A stretch of 64,000 nt of DNA from Arthrobacter sp. ISL-65 (GTDB lineage: Bacteria; Actinomycetota; Actinomycetes; Actinomycetales; Micrococcaceae), in NCBI RefSeq assembly GCF_018613795.1, contig NZ_JAGGPN010000008.1, positions 38,155-102,154 of the forward strand, in the 5' to 3' direction. The position numbers and the translations under genes are program-made. Shown here in pieces: positions 16,796 through 32,451 of the stretch. The notes beneath the pieces were generated by a model. It had not been told where the DNA came from. It made no database searches and was given only the letters and a program-made list of their open reading frames with translations. Position 1 is the stretch's first letter. The number at the start of each line of letters is the position of its first letter.

Positions 16796-16834
16796 GGAAG
16801 GACCCCGGCAACCTGCCGGGGTCCTTCCGTTTTC
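16796..16834 (+). terminator. Terminator after pdtaR
   Basis: Perfect 15-bp stem (arm GGAAGGACCCCGGCA) with a 3-base loop, followed by GTTTTCC. It ends the ANTAR regulator transcript. Confidence 0.85.
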
Positions 16835-16853
16835 CGTGCCAAAAACACAAAAC

Positions 16854-16900
16854 AAAAAAGGAGGACCCCCGCCACCAATGAACCGATGGCGGGAATCCTC
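16854..16900 (-). terminator. Terminator after pyk
   Basis: On the minus strand, GAGGATTCCCGCCA pairs imperfectly with TGGCGGGGGTCCTC and is followed by TTTTTTG. It lies just beyond the pyruvate kinase stop. Confidence 0.75.
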
Positions 16901-16915
16901 CCCTTCAGGACCTAG

Positions 16916-18430
16916 CTACTCAGCCGGAGCGGCTGCAGCCCTGTTCTTCTTCTTCTTTTCAGGCCACGGGCCGAGCTTTTCCTTCTTCTCGGCGGCTTCG
17001 CCGAGGCGCGGAGTGTCGGCGAGGTCGCCCACCTTGTGGACCTTCAGCGAGTTGGTGGAACCGGCCTTTCCGGGAGGGGAACCGGCAGCGATGACCACGA
17101 GGTCGCCGTCTTCCACCAGTCCCATGTCCAGCAGGCTGCGGTCCACCTGTGCGGTCATCTCATCCGTGTGGCCCACCATGGCAACCAGCTGCGGCTGGAT
17201 GCCCCAGGTCAGCGCCAGCTGGTTCCACACCTGCTCCACCGGAGTGAACGCGAAAACCGGCTTGATCGGGCGCAGGCGGGACAGGCGGCGTGCCGAGTCA
17301 CCGGACTGCGTGAACGTACAGATGTACTTGGCGTCCAGCTGGTCGGCGATTTCGACGGCGGCACGGGTGATCGCGCCACCACGGGTCTTGGGCTTGGTGC
17401 CCAGCGGGGGGACGCGCTCCAGGCCGTGCTCCTCGGTGGACTCGATGATCCGGGCCATGACCTTGACCGTCTCGATCGGGTACTTGCCCACGCTGGTCTC
17501 GCCGGACAGCATCACTGCGTCGGCGCCGTCGAGCACGGCGTTGGCGCAGTCGGAGGCCTCCGCACGGGTCGGGCGCGGGTTGTCGATCATGGACTCCAGC
17601 ACCTGGGTAGCCACGATGACCGGCTTGGCCCAGCGGCGTGCCAGTTCGATGGCACGCTTCTGCACGATCGGCACTTCCTCGAGCGGAAGCTCCACGCCCA
17701 GGTCACCTCGGGCCACCATGATCGCGTCAAACGCGTCGATGATCTCGTGGAGCTGTTCCACGGCCTGCGGCTTTTCGATCTTGGCAATCACCGGAACGCG
17801 GCGGCCTTCTTCGTCCATGATCTCGTGGACGCGCTTGATGTCTGAGGCGTCACGGACGAAGGACAGGGCTACGAGGTCTACGCCGCGGCGCATGGCCCAG
17901 CGGAGATCGTCCTCGTCCTTTTCGCTCAGTGCGGGGACGTTGACGGCAACACCGGGGAGGTTGATGCCCTTGTTGTTCGACACGAAGCCGCCCACGGTCA
18001 CCTTGGCCACAACCTTGACGTCGTCGACCTCGATGGCGCGCAGCGCAACCTTGCCGTCGTCAATCAGCAGGGCGTCGCCCTCGTTGACGTCCTCGGTGAG
18101 GCTCTTGAGCGTTGTGGAGCAGATCTCCTTGGTGCCGGGTACGTCCTCGGTGGTGATCGTGAAGATGTCACCCACCGCCAGCTCGTGGGGACCGTCCACG
18201 AAGCGGCCCAGGCGGATCTTGGGTCCCTGCAGGTCGGCCATGATGGCCACAGCCTTGCCCAGATCGGACGCGGCCTTGCGGACATTCTCATAGGTGTTGT
18301 CATGCACGGAGTAGTCGCCGTGGCTCATGTTCATGCGGGCTACATCAACGCCGGCTTCCAGCACCGCGAGGGTGTTTTCATAGCTGGCAATGGCCGGTCC
18401 GAAGGTGGCCACAATCTTTGCGCGTCTCAT
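16916..18430 (-). CDS. pyk: Pyruvate kinase
   Basis: 504 residues. Catalyses phosphoenolpyruvate + ADP to pyruvate + ATP, the last step of glycolysis. Starts MRRAKIVATFGPA, has the metal/phosphate region MNMSHGD, the conserved AKIEKPQAVEQL, and the active-site stretch IMVARGDLGVELPLEEVP. The lid and C-terminal allosteric domain follow (SGETSVGKYP, CTFTQSGDSARRLSRLRP). The C-terminus carries a Lys/Ala-rich tail (EKKKKNRAAAAPAE) beyond the usual family end, probably disordered. Start at the ATG at 18430 with GGTAGG upstream. A transcript separate from gltD is likely, given the 69-base gap. Confidence 0.97.
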   Translation of the reverse strand: MRRAKIVATFGPAIASYENTLAVLEAGVDVARMNMSHGDYSVHDNTYENVRKAASDLGKAVAIMADLQGPKIRLGRFVDGPHELAVGDIFTITTEDVPGTKEICSTTLKSLTEDVNEGDALLIDDGKVALRAIEVDDVKVVAKVTVGGFVSNNKGINLPGVAVNVPALSEKDEDDLRWAMRRGVDLVALSFVRDASDIKRVHEIMDEEGRRVPVIAKIEKPQAVEQLHEIIDAFDAIMVARGDLGVELPLEEVPIVQKRAIELARRWAKPVIVATQVLESMIDNPRPTRAEASDCANAVLDGADAVMLSGETSVGKYPIETVKVMARIIESTEEHGLERVPPLGTKPKTRGGAITRAAVEIADQLDAKYICTFTQSGDSARRLSRLRPIKPVFAFTPVEQVWNQLALTWGIQPQLVAMVGHTDEMTAQVDRSLLDMGLVEDGDLVVIAAGSPPGKAGSTNSLKVHKVGDLADTPRLGEAAEKKEKLGPWPEKKKKNRAAAAPAE

Positions 18431-18499
18431 ATACCTACCCTATTTGTCACTTGCATTGTTTAAGTTGTCGCGGAGATGAATTCCATCTCCGGGTCGGCG

Positions 18500-24566
<6,067 letters not shown>

Positions 24567-24833
24567 GGGAGACGTCCTTCCTCCTGATCGTGCGTATGGA
24601 AGGGACAACGTTGGCCCCACTAAGAGCGCTACTGTGATGGGCGCTACAAAGTGTTATTGCTTACTGGAAATTGTAGGGCAGGCATACCTGCTGAACTAAC
24701 AGTTACGCAGGCTTCCGCCCCGGGGCTTGACCGGTCAGCAGCTCTATGCTGACCGAAGTGGGCCTCTGCCACGACGCTGTGGGTGTCGGGCGCTCCGAGC
24801 GGTAACTCTCTGCTGCCCTGGTACCGGTGCCTT

Positions 24834-26081
24834 CTAGCGTGAGCTGTCGGCCTCCGGTGCGGTCCCGGTGTCTGTGCCACCGGACTTTCCGGTGTTCCGC
24901 GACTCCGCGGCGGTTGGGGTTCCGCCGGTGGATGCCGGGACTGCTTCCGTTTGGGCAGAAGCTAGCCCGGAACCGTTTTGGTTATCAGGGAGATTATCAC
25001 GCGATTCACTATCTGAGACAACAGGGTCCGTATCACGGACCGGATTGCCGGTCACATTTGGAGCGGACCCGGGGTCCTTTGACCCTCCCCCGACCACCGA
25101 CGAACCGGCGGCTTCAGCACTGGCCGGCGTCCCGCCGTCGGCTTTTGCGGCAACCGCGGGGGCCGGCTCCCGGCCCGGCAGGTAGACACTGTCCGCGTTG
25201 CCGTCCTTGCGCCGGCCGAGCCAGATGAACACGGCCAACGCGGCGAGGAACACGAAGATGCTGGTCCAGACGTTCAGCCGGGTGGTGATGCCGAACAGGC
25301 TGATCTGCTCGGCGTCGTCGATCCGCATGGCCTCGATCCAGACCCGTCCCAGCGTGTAGTACATGGCATACAGCCAGAAGAGCCGGCCGCGGCGGAAGTG
25401 GAACCGGCGGTCGAGGGCCAGGAGGATCAGCACACCCGCGATGTTCCACAGCGATTCATAGAGGAACGTGGGGTGGAAGAGGGTATCCGCCGGGTAGCCG
25501 GCCGGGAAGTTCGCGTTGTCCGCGTCCACCTGGAGTCCCCACGGCAGCGTGGTGGGGCCGCCGAACAGCTCCTGGTTGAAGTAGTTTCCCCACCGGCCGA
25601 GGGCCTGCGCCAGCAGAAGCCCGGGAGCGGCTGCATCCAAGAATGCCGTGAGCTTGACCCCCGCGCGGCGGCCGCCGATCCAGGCGCCGAAGGCCCCCAG
25701 CACCACGGCGCCCCAGATTCCGAGGCCGCCGCGCTGGATCTGCGGGATCAGGGACAGGTCCCCGGTGCCGTCGAAGCCCGGACCGAAGTACGCGTCCGGG
25801 GACGAGAACACGTGGTAGAGCCGGCCGCCGATGATGCCGAAGGGGATGGCCCAGATGGCGATGTCCCAGACGCTGCCTTCAGGCGCTCCGCGCTTGGCCC
25901 AGCGGACCGACGTCAGCCACAGGCCGACGACGATGCCCGCCAGGATGCACAGGGCGTAGGCGTGGATGCGGAGCGATCCCCACGGCAGCGGAATATCGAA
26001 CCCGGACCAGTCCGGGCTCGGGATGCTTGCGGGCACCATGCCGGCTGGAACCAGCGCGGCTGCGGTGAGGAGCGTCTGCAT
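24834..26081 (-). CDS. lgt: Prolipoprotein diacylglyceryl transferase with long C-terminal tail
   Basis: 415 residues. Attaches diacylglycerol from phosphatidylglycerol to the lipobox Cys of secreted prolipoproteins, at the cytoplasmic membrane. Seven membrane segments span about residues 20-300, and the family signature is visible as GRWGNYFNQELFGGP. After about residue 305 comes a 110-residue tail rich in Ala, Ser, Gly, Asp and Thr with no structure, a common addition in actinobacterial Lgt but long here. It lies 7 bases after trpA, hence in the same operon. One client in this window is EfeO. Confidence 0.95.
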   Translation of the reverse strand: MQTLLTAAALVPAGMVPASIPSPDWSGFDIPLPWGSLRIHAYALCILAGIVVGLWLTSVRWAKRGAPEGSVWDIAIWAIPFGIIGGRLYHVFSSPDAYFGPGFDGTGDLSLIPQIQRGGLGIWGAVVLGAFGAWIGGRRAGVKLTAFLDAAAPGLLLAQALGRWGNYFNQELFGGPTTLPWGLQVDADNANFPAGYPADTLFHPTFLYESLWNIAGVLILLALDRRFHFRRGRLFWLYAMYYTLGRVWIEAMRIDDAEQISLFGITTRLNVWTSIFVFLAALAVFIWLGRRKDGNADSVYLPGREPAPAVAAKADGGTPASAEAAGSSVVGGGSKDPGSAPNVTGNPVRDTDPVVSDSESRDNLPDNQNGSGLASAQTEAVPASTGGTPTAAESRNTGKSGGTDTGTAPEADSSR

Positions 26082-26088
26082 GGTTGCG

Positions 26089-26907
26089 TTACTTCCTGGT
26101 CAGACCGGTACTGAGGTCTTTGGTGAGTTTGGCGACGGCGTCCACGCCGCCGTCGCGCACGGCCGCAACGAGCGCTGAGCCGACGATCACGCCGTCCGCG
26201 TAGGCCGCAATTTCCGCGACCTGCTCGGCGGTGGAGACACCGAGGCCCACGCACACTCGTTCAGCGCCGGCGGCCTTGGCCGCGGCCACGACGTCCTGGG
26301 CCGCCGAGCTCACCGACGAGCGGGCGCCGGTGACGCCCATGATGGAGACGGCGTAGACGAAGCCGCGGCTCGCGTCCACGGTCCGGCGCATGCGCTCGGG
26401 GGTGGAGGAGGGCGCTACCAGGAAGACACGGTCCAGGCCGTACTTCTCCGACGCGTCCATCCACTCGACTGCCTCGTCCGGGATCAGGTCCGGGGTGATG
26501 AGCCCCGCTCCCCCGGCCTCTGCCAGGCGGCGCGAGAACTCGTCCACACCCATGCGGACCACGGGGTTCCAGTACGTCATGACCAGGACCGCGGCGTCCG
26601 TCTGGCTGGTGATGCCGGCGACGACGTCAAAGACCTGGCGGACGGAGAACCCCTTCGCCAGGGCCTCGGTGGTGGCCGCCTGGATGACCGGGCCGTCCAT
26701 GACCGGATCGGAGTACGGAATGCCGATTTCGATCAGGTCGGCGCCGTTGCGGGCCAGTGCGATGCCGGCGGCGATGGTCTCCTCGGCGCTGGGGTACCCG
26801 GCGGGCAGGTAGCCGATCAGGGCCGCGCGGCCTTCCGCGCGGGCCTTGTCGATGGCGATGGCCGACTTGCTGGTGGCCGACTTGCCGGTGGTCTGCGCCG
26901 TGGTCAC
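26089..26907 (-). CDS. trpA: Tryptophan synthase alpha chain
   Basis: 272 residues from a GTG at 26907 that overlaps the trpB stop as GTGA. Cleaves indole-3-glycerol phosphate to indole and glyceraldehyde-3-phosphate; indole is channelled to TrpB. TIM-barrel landmarks: [11 protein letters not shown], the catalytic Glu in [19 protein letters not shown], and [13 protein letters not shown]. The longer upstream frame (to 27141) is an artefact of reading through trpB. The order trpC-B-A-lgt suits the family. Confidence 0.95.
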   Translation of the reverse strand: MTTAQTTGKSATSKSAIAIDKARAEGRAALIGYLPAGYPSAEETIAAGIALARNGADLIEIGIPYSDPVMDGPVIQAATTEALAKGFSVRQVFDVVAGITSQTDAAVLVMTYWNPVVRMGVDEFSRRLAEAGGAGLITPDLIPDEAVEWMDASEKYGLDRVFLVAPSSTPERMRRTVDASRGFVYAVSIMGVTGARSSVSSAAQDVVAAAKAAGAERVCVGLGVSTAEQVAEIAAYADGVIVGSALVAAVRDGGVDAVAKLTKDLSTGLTRK

Positions 26908-28229
26908 AGCTGCTCCCCTTCCTTGCCGATGGCTGCTTCGGCCGAGTTCTTGTCCAGGAGGTCGAACCACTCCGCGGCTGTGGCCACGTCCTTGTCTCCC
27001 CTGCCGGACAGGTTCACCACCACGATCTTGTCCGACGCACCGGCGGCGCCGCCCTCTGCTGCCAGCCGCTGGCCCACCTTGATGGCGCCCGCGAGGGCGT
27101 GCGAGGACTCGATGGCCGGAATGATGCCCTCGGTGCGGCACAGGAGCTTGAAGGCTTCCATGGCTTCGCTGTCCGTGATGGGCTCGTAGCTGACGCGTCC
27201 GATGTCGGCGAGGTAGGAGTGCTCCGGTCCGACGCCGGGGTAGTCCAGGCCGGCCGAAATGGAGTGCGACTCGATGGTCTGGCCGTCGTCGTCCTGCATG
27301 AGGTAGGACCGTGCGCCGTGCAGCACGCCGGGCCGGCCGAGCGTGATGGTAGCCGCGTGGCGGCCGGTTTCGACGCCGTCACCGCCTGCTTCAAAACCGT
27401 AGATCTTCACGGAGGGGTCATCGAGGAAACCGTGGAAGATGCCGATCGCGTTGGAGCCACCACCGATGCAGGCGCAGACGGCGTCCGGCAGCCGGCCAGC
27501 CTGCTCAAGGATTTGGGCGCGTGCCTCTTCGCCGATGACTTCGTGGAAGTAGCGGACCAGGGCCGGGAACGGGTGGGCGCCCGCTGCCGTGCCCAGCAGG
27601 TAGTGGGTGTTGCCAACGTTGGCTACCCAGTCCCTGAGGGCTTCGTTGATGGCGTCCTTGAGGGTCTGCGAACCGTTGGTGACGGGGATGACCTTGGCGC
27701 CCAGGAGTTCCATCCGGGCCACATTCAGAGCCTGCCGGCGGCAGTCTTCGGCGCCCATGTAAACGACGCATTCCAAGCCCAGCAGGGCGGCAGCAGTGGC
27801 GCTGGCTACGCCGTGCTGGCCGGCGCCGGTTTCGGCGATGACACGGGTCTTGCCCATCCGCTTGGCGAGCAGTGCCTGGCCCAGCACGTTGTTGATCTTG
27901 TGGGAACCGGTGTGGTTCAGGTCCTCGCGCTTGAGGAAGATCCGGACGCCGCCGGCATGCTCGGCAAAGCGCTTGGCCTCGGTCAGCAGTGAGGGCCGGC
28001 CGGAGTAGTTCTTGTTCAGGTCCGCGATCTGCGCGATGAACCCGGGATCGGCCTTGGCCTTCTCGAACGTGTCCTCAAGCTCGTCCAGGGCGGCGATCAG
28101 TGACTCAGGCATCCAGCGGCCGCCGTAGGCGCCGAAGTAGGGTCCCGGGGCGTGGCGCAGCGAGGTGCCTCCCTGCAGGAATGCATCCACCGTGCCCTCG
28201 TCAGAGCCGGCTGTTGGCGCGTCGGCCAT
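26904..28229 (-). CDS. trpB: Tryptophan synthase beta chain
   Basis: About 441 residues. PLP enzyme that condenses indole and serine to tryptophan. The PLP lysine is in [11 protein letters not shown], and the glycine-rich phosphate loop in [10 protein letters not shown]. Start is ambiguous: ATG at 28229 (MADAPTAGS, used here), ATG at 28241 or GTG at 28250; GGTGAG lies just before 28229. It overlaps trpA at its 3' end and is preceded by trpC after about 94 bases. Confidence 0.95.
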   Translation of the reverse strand: MADAPTAGSDEGTVDAFLQGGTSLRHAPGPYFGAYGGRWMPESLIAALDELEDTFEKAKADPGFIAQIADLNKNYSGRPSLLTEAKRFAEHAGGVRIFLKREDLNHTGSHKINNVLGQALLAKRMGKTRVIAETGAGQHGVASATAAALLGLECVVYMGAEDCRRQALNVARMELLGAKVIPVTNGSQTLKDAINEALRDWVANVGNTHYLLGTAAGAHPFPALVRYFHEVIGEEARAQILEQAGRLPDAVCACIGGGSNAIGIFHGFLDDPSVKIYGFEAGGDGVETGRHAATITLGRPGVLHGARSYLMQDDDGQTIESHSISAGLDYPGVGPEHSYLADIGRVSYEPITDSEAMEAFKLLCRTEGIIPAIESSHALAGAIKVGQRLAAEGGAAGASDKIVVVNLSGRGDKDVATAAEWFDLLDKNSAEAAIGKEGEQL

Positions 28230-28323
28230 CAGTCTCACCATCCTGTTCACTTTTTCTAATTGATGTCAGGCACCATCTGCCCGCACAGCGTGTGGACAGA
28301 CGGTGCCGCGGTTGGGTGGGAGC

Positions 28324-29142
28324 TCAGGCCCGGGCGGCGATGGCCGCGGCCCCGGCCGCCGTGAACTCCGCAATGCGTTCACGCGGGGTGGCGTCGCTGA
28401 CGAGCGCCTCCCCCACGAGGATGGCGTTGGCGCCGTGCGCCGCGTAGTGCGCGACGTCGTCGGCGTTCCGAACGCCCGACTCCGCCACCACTACGGCGCC
28501 GGACGGAATACTGCCGGCGAGTGAGGCGAAAACCGAACGGTCGACGTCGAGCGTCTTGAGGTTGCGGACGTTGACGCCGATGATCCGGGCATCGGCGGCC
28601 ACGGCGCGCTCGACTTCCTCCGGCGTGTGCGTTTCCACCAGCACGTTCATGCCAAGCTCACGGCTCAGGCCGCTGAATTCGCCCAGCTGCTGGTCGGACA
28701 GGGCTGCCACGATCAGGAGGATGAGGTCCGCGCCGTGGGCGCGGGCTTCCCAGATCTGGTACTCGTCCAGCGTGAAGTCCTTGCGCAGCAGCGGGACGTC
28801 CACCCGGGCGCGGACTGCGTCCAGGTCGGCCAGCGAACCGTTGAAACGGCGCTGCTCGGTGAGCACGCTGATCACCGCGGCTCCGCCGTCGGCGTACTGC
28901 ACGGCCAGGGACGCGGGGTCCGCGATGCTGGCGAGGTCGCCCCTGGAGGGGCTGCGGCGCTTGATCTCGGCGATGACTTTGAGCTCGCCGCGGTCCGCGG
29001 ACGTGCCGCCGAGGGCGGCCCAGGCGTCCCGGGCAGGAGCCGCCGCCAGGGCGCGGTCCTTCAGTTCCGCGAGGGACACGAGGCGCTTCCGGCCCTCCAT
29101 GTCCTCCCTGACACCGGCGTTGATGTCGTCGAGAACCGTCAC
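28324..29142 (-). CDS. trpC: Indole-3-glycerol phosphate synthase
   Basis: 272 residues. Ring closure and decarboxylation of CdRP to indole-3-glycerol phosphate. TIM barrel with the signatures VIAEIKRRSPSRGD near the N-terminus, LLRKDFTLDEYQ, and GVNVRNLKTL. It starts at GTG 29142, two bases after the stop of the small membrane protein upstream, so translation is probably coupled. Not fused to trpF. Confidence 0.96.
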   Translation of the reverse strand: MTVLDDINAGVREDMEGRKRLVSLAELKDRALAAAPARDAWAALGGTSADRGELKVIAEIKRRSPSRGDLASIADPASLAVQYADGGAAVISVLTEQRRFNGSLADLDAVRARVDVPLLRKDFTLDEYQIWEARAHGADLILLIVAALSDQQLGEFSGLSRELGMNVLVETHTPEEVERAVAADARIIGVNVRNLKTLDVDRSVFASLAGSIPSGAVVVAESGVRNADDVAHYAAHGANAILVGEALVSDATPRERIAEFTAAGAAAIAARA

Positions 29143-29144
29143 GG

Positions 29145-29429
29145 TTAGTGGCCGGTGTTCTTGATCTTGCTGCCGCCCACGCCGTAGCCGGCCTTGCGCA
29201 TGATGAAACCGGCCAGCAGGCCGACGAACATGACGGCAATGCCGGCCCAGAAGATCGGGGAGTTGGCAATGACGAACGCGATGGAGGCTACGAGGGCGCC
29301 GATGAGCATGACGATCACGCAGGTCCAGGCGGCCGGGCTGTTGCCGTGGCCCAGGTCAATGCTGTGGTCGATGCCGTGGTGCTCCTTGGGGGCGGCAGGC
29401 TTTGTACCGGAAACAGTGGCTTTGCTCAT
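29145..29429 (-). CDS. HGxxPAAW-family small membrane protein
   Basis: 94 residues from the ATG at 29429; the longer upstream frame has no support. Carries the family motif HGNSPAAW followed by two membrane segments (CVIVMLIGALVASIAFVI and FWAGIAVMFVGLLAGFI) and a short basic C-terminus. In actinobacteria this family sits between the Trp-associated membrane protein and trpC, as here. Its role is unknown; the constant position suggests a link to tryptophan synthesis or membrane handling. GGAG lies upstream of the start. Confidence 0.85.
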   Translation of the reverse strand: MSKATVSGTKPAAPKEHHGIDHSIDLGHGNSPAAWTCVIVMLIGALVASIAFVIANSPIFWAGIAVMFVGLLAGFIMRKAGYGVGGSKIKNTGH

Positions 29430-29526
29430 GTGAATCTCCTCAGGATCAATACTGGTTACATTCTGCCATTTTTTGCCGCGGCCTTCGGCATCGCAGCCGG
29501 GGGGCGTGGCTGCGTGACCCGCCGGC

Positions 29527-30162
29527 TCAGGTGGGGTCGTCGCCCCGGGAGAGCCTGTCCCAGCTGTCGATCTCGTCCACCGGGCCGCTCTGGTCGGCTG
29601 CGGGACCCGCCGCGGCGGCATCGTACCTGGTGCGGGACTTCCAGTACCGCCCCGCCGGAACCACCAGCAGGCCGCCGATGGCCAGCAAGGAACCTGTGAC
29701 GACGGCGAGCACCGGGAACGCGCTGACGCTCACGTCCGCGCTCCCGCCCGAGACCCCGGTGGCCGCGGCGATGGATCCCTGCGCCGCGGCGAGGGGATCA
29801 GCGAGGACCGTGGCGGCCGCGGCGATGATGCCGGCCGCCGCCAGCACGATGATGGCCGTGATGACCCAGCGTGCGATCTTCCCGGCGATGGAGGCCGCGA
29901 GGCCGCCCGCAAGCGCCACGAGGGCCAGGGCCGTGACCGTGGTGGCGGCTTTGCTGCCCTGGACCTGGAGGCCGCCTTCGTTTCCGGCGGCCTGGCCCAG
30001 CTGCTGGGGGTCGAGGTGGACCGTCAGCCAGGTCTGCGTCGTGGTGCCGAAGACCGCCAGCGCCAGGGCCGCGATCAGCAGCACCACCGTGGACTTGCGT
30101 GCCCAGCCCGGCACCGTGCTGCGCGTTCGGGCCGGGGTGGCGGATCCTGCGGGTACCGCCAT
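29527..30162 (-). CDS. Trp biosynthesis-associated membrane protein (TIGR02234 family)
   Basis: 211 residues with four predicted membrane spans (KSTVVLLIAALALAVFG near residues 15-35, ATTVTALALVALAGGLAA, WVITAIIVLAAAGIIAAA, and LAVVTGSLLAIGGLLVV), and a soluble acidic C-terminus. Position directly after trpE, with TGATG overlap of stop and start, and before trpC is typical of the TIGR02234 family. The function is not established; a role in Trp or precursor transport is often supposed. Confidence 0.85.
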   Translation of the reverse strand: MAVPAGSATPARTRSTVPGWARKSTVVLLIAALALAVFGTTTQTWLTVHLDPQQLGQAAGNEGGLQVQGSKAATTVTALALVALAGGLAASIAGKIARWVITAIIVLAAAGIIAAAATVLADPLAAAQGSIAAATGVSGGSADVSVSAFPVLAVVTGSLLAIGGLLVVPAGRYWKSRTRYDAAAAGPAADQSGPVDEIDSWDRLSRGDDPT

Positions 30163-31757
30163 CAGGAGTTTGCCTCCGTGACGGAATCAGGACTGCTGGC
30201 GGAGTCGGGGGCGCTTACGGAATCCGGGATGATGTTGTGCAGCGAGCCGGCCGTGTGCACAGCCCGCAGCGGGGCCGCCGCCTTGTTGACTGTCTCCTGC
30301 GCCTCGGCCGGGTTACTCGAGTCCGCCACGATGCCGCCGCCCGCCTGGACGTAGGCACGTCCCTCGCGCAGCAATGCCGAACGGATGGCGATGGCCATGT
30401 CCATGTCGCCGGCGAAATCCAGATAACCCACAACTCCCCCGTAGATGCCGCGCCGGTGGGGCTCGAGTTCATCCAGGAGGCGCAGGGCGCGGGGCTTCGG
30501 GGCGCCGGAAAGGGTTCCGGCCGGGAAGGTGGCCTTCAGGACGTCATAGGCCTTGGCTGTGGGAGCCAGGCGTCCGACGACGGTGGAGACCAGGTGCATG
30601 ATGTGGCTGAAACGCTCCACCTCCATGAACTGGGTGACGTCCACGGAACCCGCCACGCAGACCTTCGACAGGTCGTTCCGGGACAGGTCCACCAGCATGA
30701 GGTGCTCCGCCCGTTCCTTCTGGTCCGCGAGGAGCTCCTCTGCCATCGCCTTGTCCCCGTCCACGGTCTTGCCGCGCGGCCGGGACCCGGCAATCGGGTG
30801 GGTGATGACGTCCTCCCCGGTGACGGTCACCAGCGCCTCCGGCGACGAGCCGACGATCGAATACTGGCGGCCAGCGGCGTCCTCGAGGCTGAAGATGTAC
30901 ATGTACGGGCTCGGGTTGGTGTTACGCAGCACCCGGTAGACGTCCAGCGGCGACGCCCCGCATTCCATCTCGAAGCGGCGGGAGATGACCACCTGGAAGA
31001 CTTCGCCGTCCACGATCGCCTCCTTGCCGCGGTCGAGGGCGGCGAGGTACTCGGGCTCGTGCCAGCGTTCCTGGACGCTGGCGGCAAAATCGAGGGCCGC
31101 AGGCTCCAGCACGGACACCGGCTGGAGCACCGGAGTGCTGATGCGTGCCAGCAGTTTCTTCACCCGGGCGACGGCGTCATGCCAGGCCTCGTCGACCCGC
31201 TCGGAGCTGTTGTCGAAGTTGATGGCGTTGGCGATCAGCAGCACAGTGCCGTCCATGTTGTCGTGGACGGCCATGTCCGTGACGAGGTTCAGGGCCAGCT
31301 CCGGAAGCTGCAGGTCATCCTCGGGCGGGCTGGTCAGCTTTTCCCAGTGGCGGACCGTCTCCCAGCCAAGGAAGCCCACCAGCCCGGAGGTGAATGGCGG
31401 GAGCCCGTCGAACCGGTCAGTGCGCAGCGCCTCGATGGTGTCGCGGATGGCATCAACAGGGTTTCCGTCCACCGGCACCCCGGCGGGCGGCTCACCCAGC
31501 CAGTGCGCCTGCCCGTCCTTGGTGGTCAGCGTGGCCCGGGACCGGGAACCAATAAAGGAGTAGCGGGACCAGGCGCCTCCGACAGCCGCCGACTCCATGA
31601 GGAACGTGCCCGGCTGGCCCTGCGCCAGTTTCCGGTACAGCCCGATCGGCGTTTCGGCATCCGCCAGCACCTTCAGCCGGACAGGGATGACGCGGCTGTG
31701 GGCGGCGAGTTCCCGGAATTCTTCGAGGCCAGGGCTGATGATTCCGAGGTCCTGCAT
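30162..31757 (-). CDS. trpE: Anthranilate synthase component I
   Basis: 531 residues. Makes anthranilate from chorismate with glutamine-derived ammonia from TrpG, which is not in the window. The chorismate-binding domain includes ITHPIAGSRPRGKT, DLSRNDLSKV and FPAGTLSGAPKPRA. The N-terminal feedback region contains the LLES-equivalent LMESAAVGGAW. First gene of the trp unit after hisI. No TrpL-type leader with tandem Trp codons was found in the 110 bases before it, only a short tandem repeat. Confidence 0.96.
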   Translation of the reverse strand: MQDLGIISPGLEEFRELAAHSRVIPVRLKVLADAETPIGLYRKLAQGQPGTFLMESAAVGGAWSRYSFIGSRSRATLTTKDGQAHWLGEPPAGVPVDGNPVDAIRDTIEALRTDRFDGLPPFTSGLVGFLGWETVRHWEKLTSPPEDDLQLPELALNLVTDMAVHDNMDGTVLLIANAINFDNSSERVDEAWHDAVARVKKLLARISTPVLQPVSVLEPAALDFAASVQERWHEPEYLAALDRGKEAIVDGEVFQVVISRRFEMECGASPLDVYRVLRNTNPSPYMYIFSLEDAAGRQYSIVGSSPEALVTVTGEDVITHPIAGSRPRGKTVDGDKAMAEELLADQKERAEHLMLVDLSRNDLSKVCVAGSVDVTQFMEVERFSHIMHLVSTVVGRLAPTAKAYDVLKATFPAGTLSGAPKPRALRLLDELEPHRRGIYGGVVGYLDFAGDMDMAIAIRSALLREGRAYVQAGGGIVADSSNPAEAQETVNKAAAPLRAVHTAGSLHNIIPDSVSAPDSASSPDSVTEANS

Positions 31758-31807
31758 CGCTATTGGTTCTCCGTCTGTTCTTGGATAGTGCCTAGTGGGT
31801 GGAGGTG

Positions 31808-31860
31808 CCTGTTGGGTGGAAGAGGCCTGTCGGGGTGGAAGAGGCCTGTCGGGGGATAGC
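31808..31860. repeat. Tandem repeat between hisI and trpE
   Basis: Near-identical units of about 20 bases (core TGGAAGAGGCCTGTCGGGG) stand side by side, preceded by a diverged TGGGTGGAGGTGCCTG version. They lie in the hisI-trpE gap. Probably slippage-prone; no function is seen. Confidence 0.55.
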
Positions 31861-31868
31861 TTAGGCCG

Positions 31869-32312
31869 CTAGCTGGCCGGACCCGCCACAACGTCGAAGG
31901 CCCGGCCGTCAAAGCAGGTCCGTGTACCGGTGTGGCATGCTGCGCCCACCTGGTCCACCCGCACGAGGAGGGCATCGCCGTCACAGTCCAGGGCCACCGA
32001 CTTGACCCACTGCACGTGGCCGGAAGTGTCACCCTTGCGCCAATACTCCTGCCGGGAGCGCGAGTAGAACGTCACGCGGCCGGTGGTCATGGTCCGGTTC
32101 AGGGCTTCGTCGTCCATCCAGCCCAGCATGAGGACCTCATTGGTGTCGAACTGCTGCACGATGGCAGCTACAAGCCCGGCGCCGTCGCGCTTCAGCGCCG
32201 AGGCAATCCCGGCCGGAAGGGGGCTTCCGGGCAGGAGGCTTTCGCCGGCGTCGGACGAAGGGGCACCGGCCGTTGGGGCGGGGGCGGGGCTGGGGGCGGG
32301 CTGCTCAGACAT
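31869..32312 (-). CDS. hisI: Phosphoribosyl-AMP cyclohydrolase
   Basis: 147 residues from the ATG at 32312. Opens the adenine ring of PR-AMP in histidine biosynthesis. Zinc and catalytic residues are visible in [28 protein letters not shown] and [14 protein letters not shown]. It has a Pro/Ala-rich N-terminal extension of about 40 residues before the conserved domain. It is upstream of trpE on the same strand and divergent from the TIGR03085 gene. PR-ATP pyrophosphatase is a separate gene (hisE). Confidence 0.94.
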   Translation of the reverse strand: MSEQPAPSPAPAPTAGAPSSDAGESLLPGSPLPAGIASALKRDGAGLVAAIVQQFDTNEVLMLGWMDDEALNRTMTTGRVTFYSRSRQEYWRKGDTSGHVQWVKSVALDCDGDALLVRVDQVGAACHTGTRTCFDGRAFDVVAGPAS

Positions 32313-32451
32313 CACGTCAAGTCTAGTGCCCCCGCCGGGACGCTGGCACGAGGGCTGTTTGTCACACTGCCGCCCCTGTGAACAAGGGCACAAATTCAGC
32401 TATATCAACAGACTGCGCAACTCTCCCGGGGACGTGCTAGTTTTCCAAGTG

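Noticed and set aside
16836..18293. 485-codon frame opposite pyk
   Set aside because: Shadow of pyk; it begins in the terminator region and has Ser/Arg-rich nonsense composition.
31758..31868. Tryptophan attenuator before trpE
   Set aside because: No small ORF with consecutive Trp codons and no alternative hairpins; only tandem repeats.
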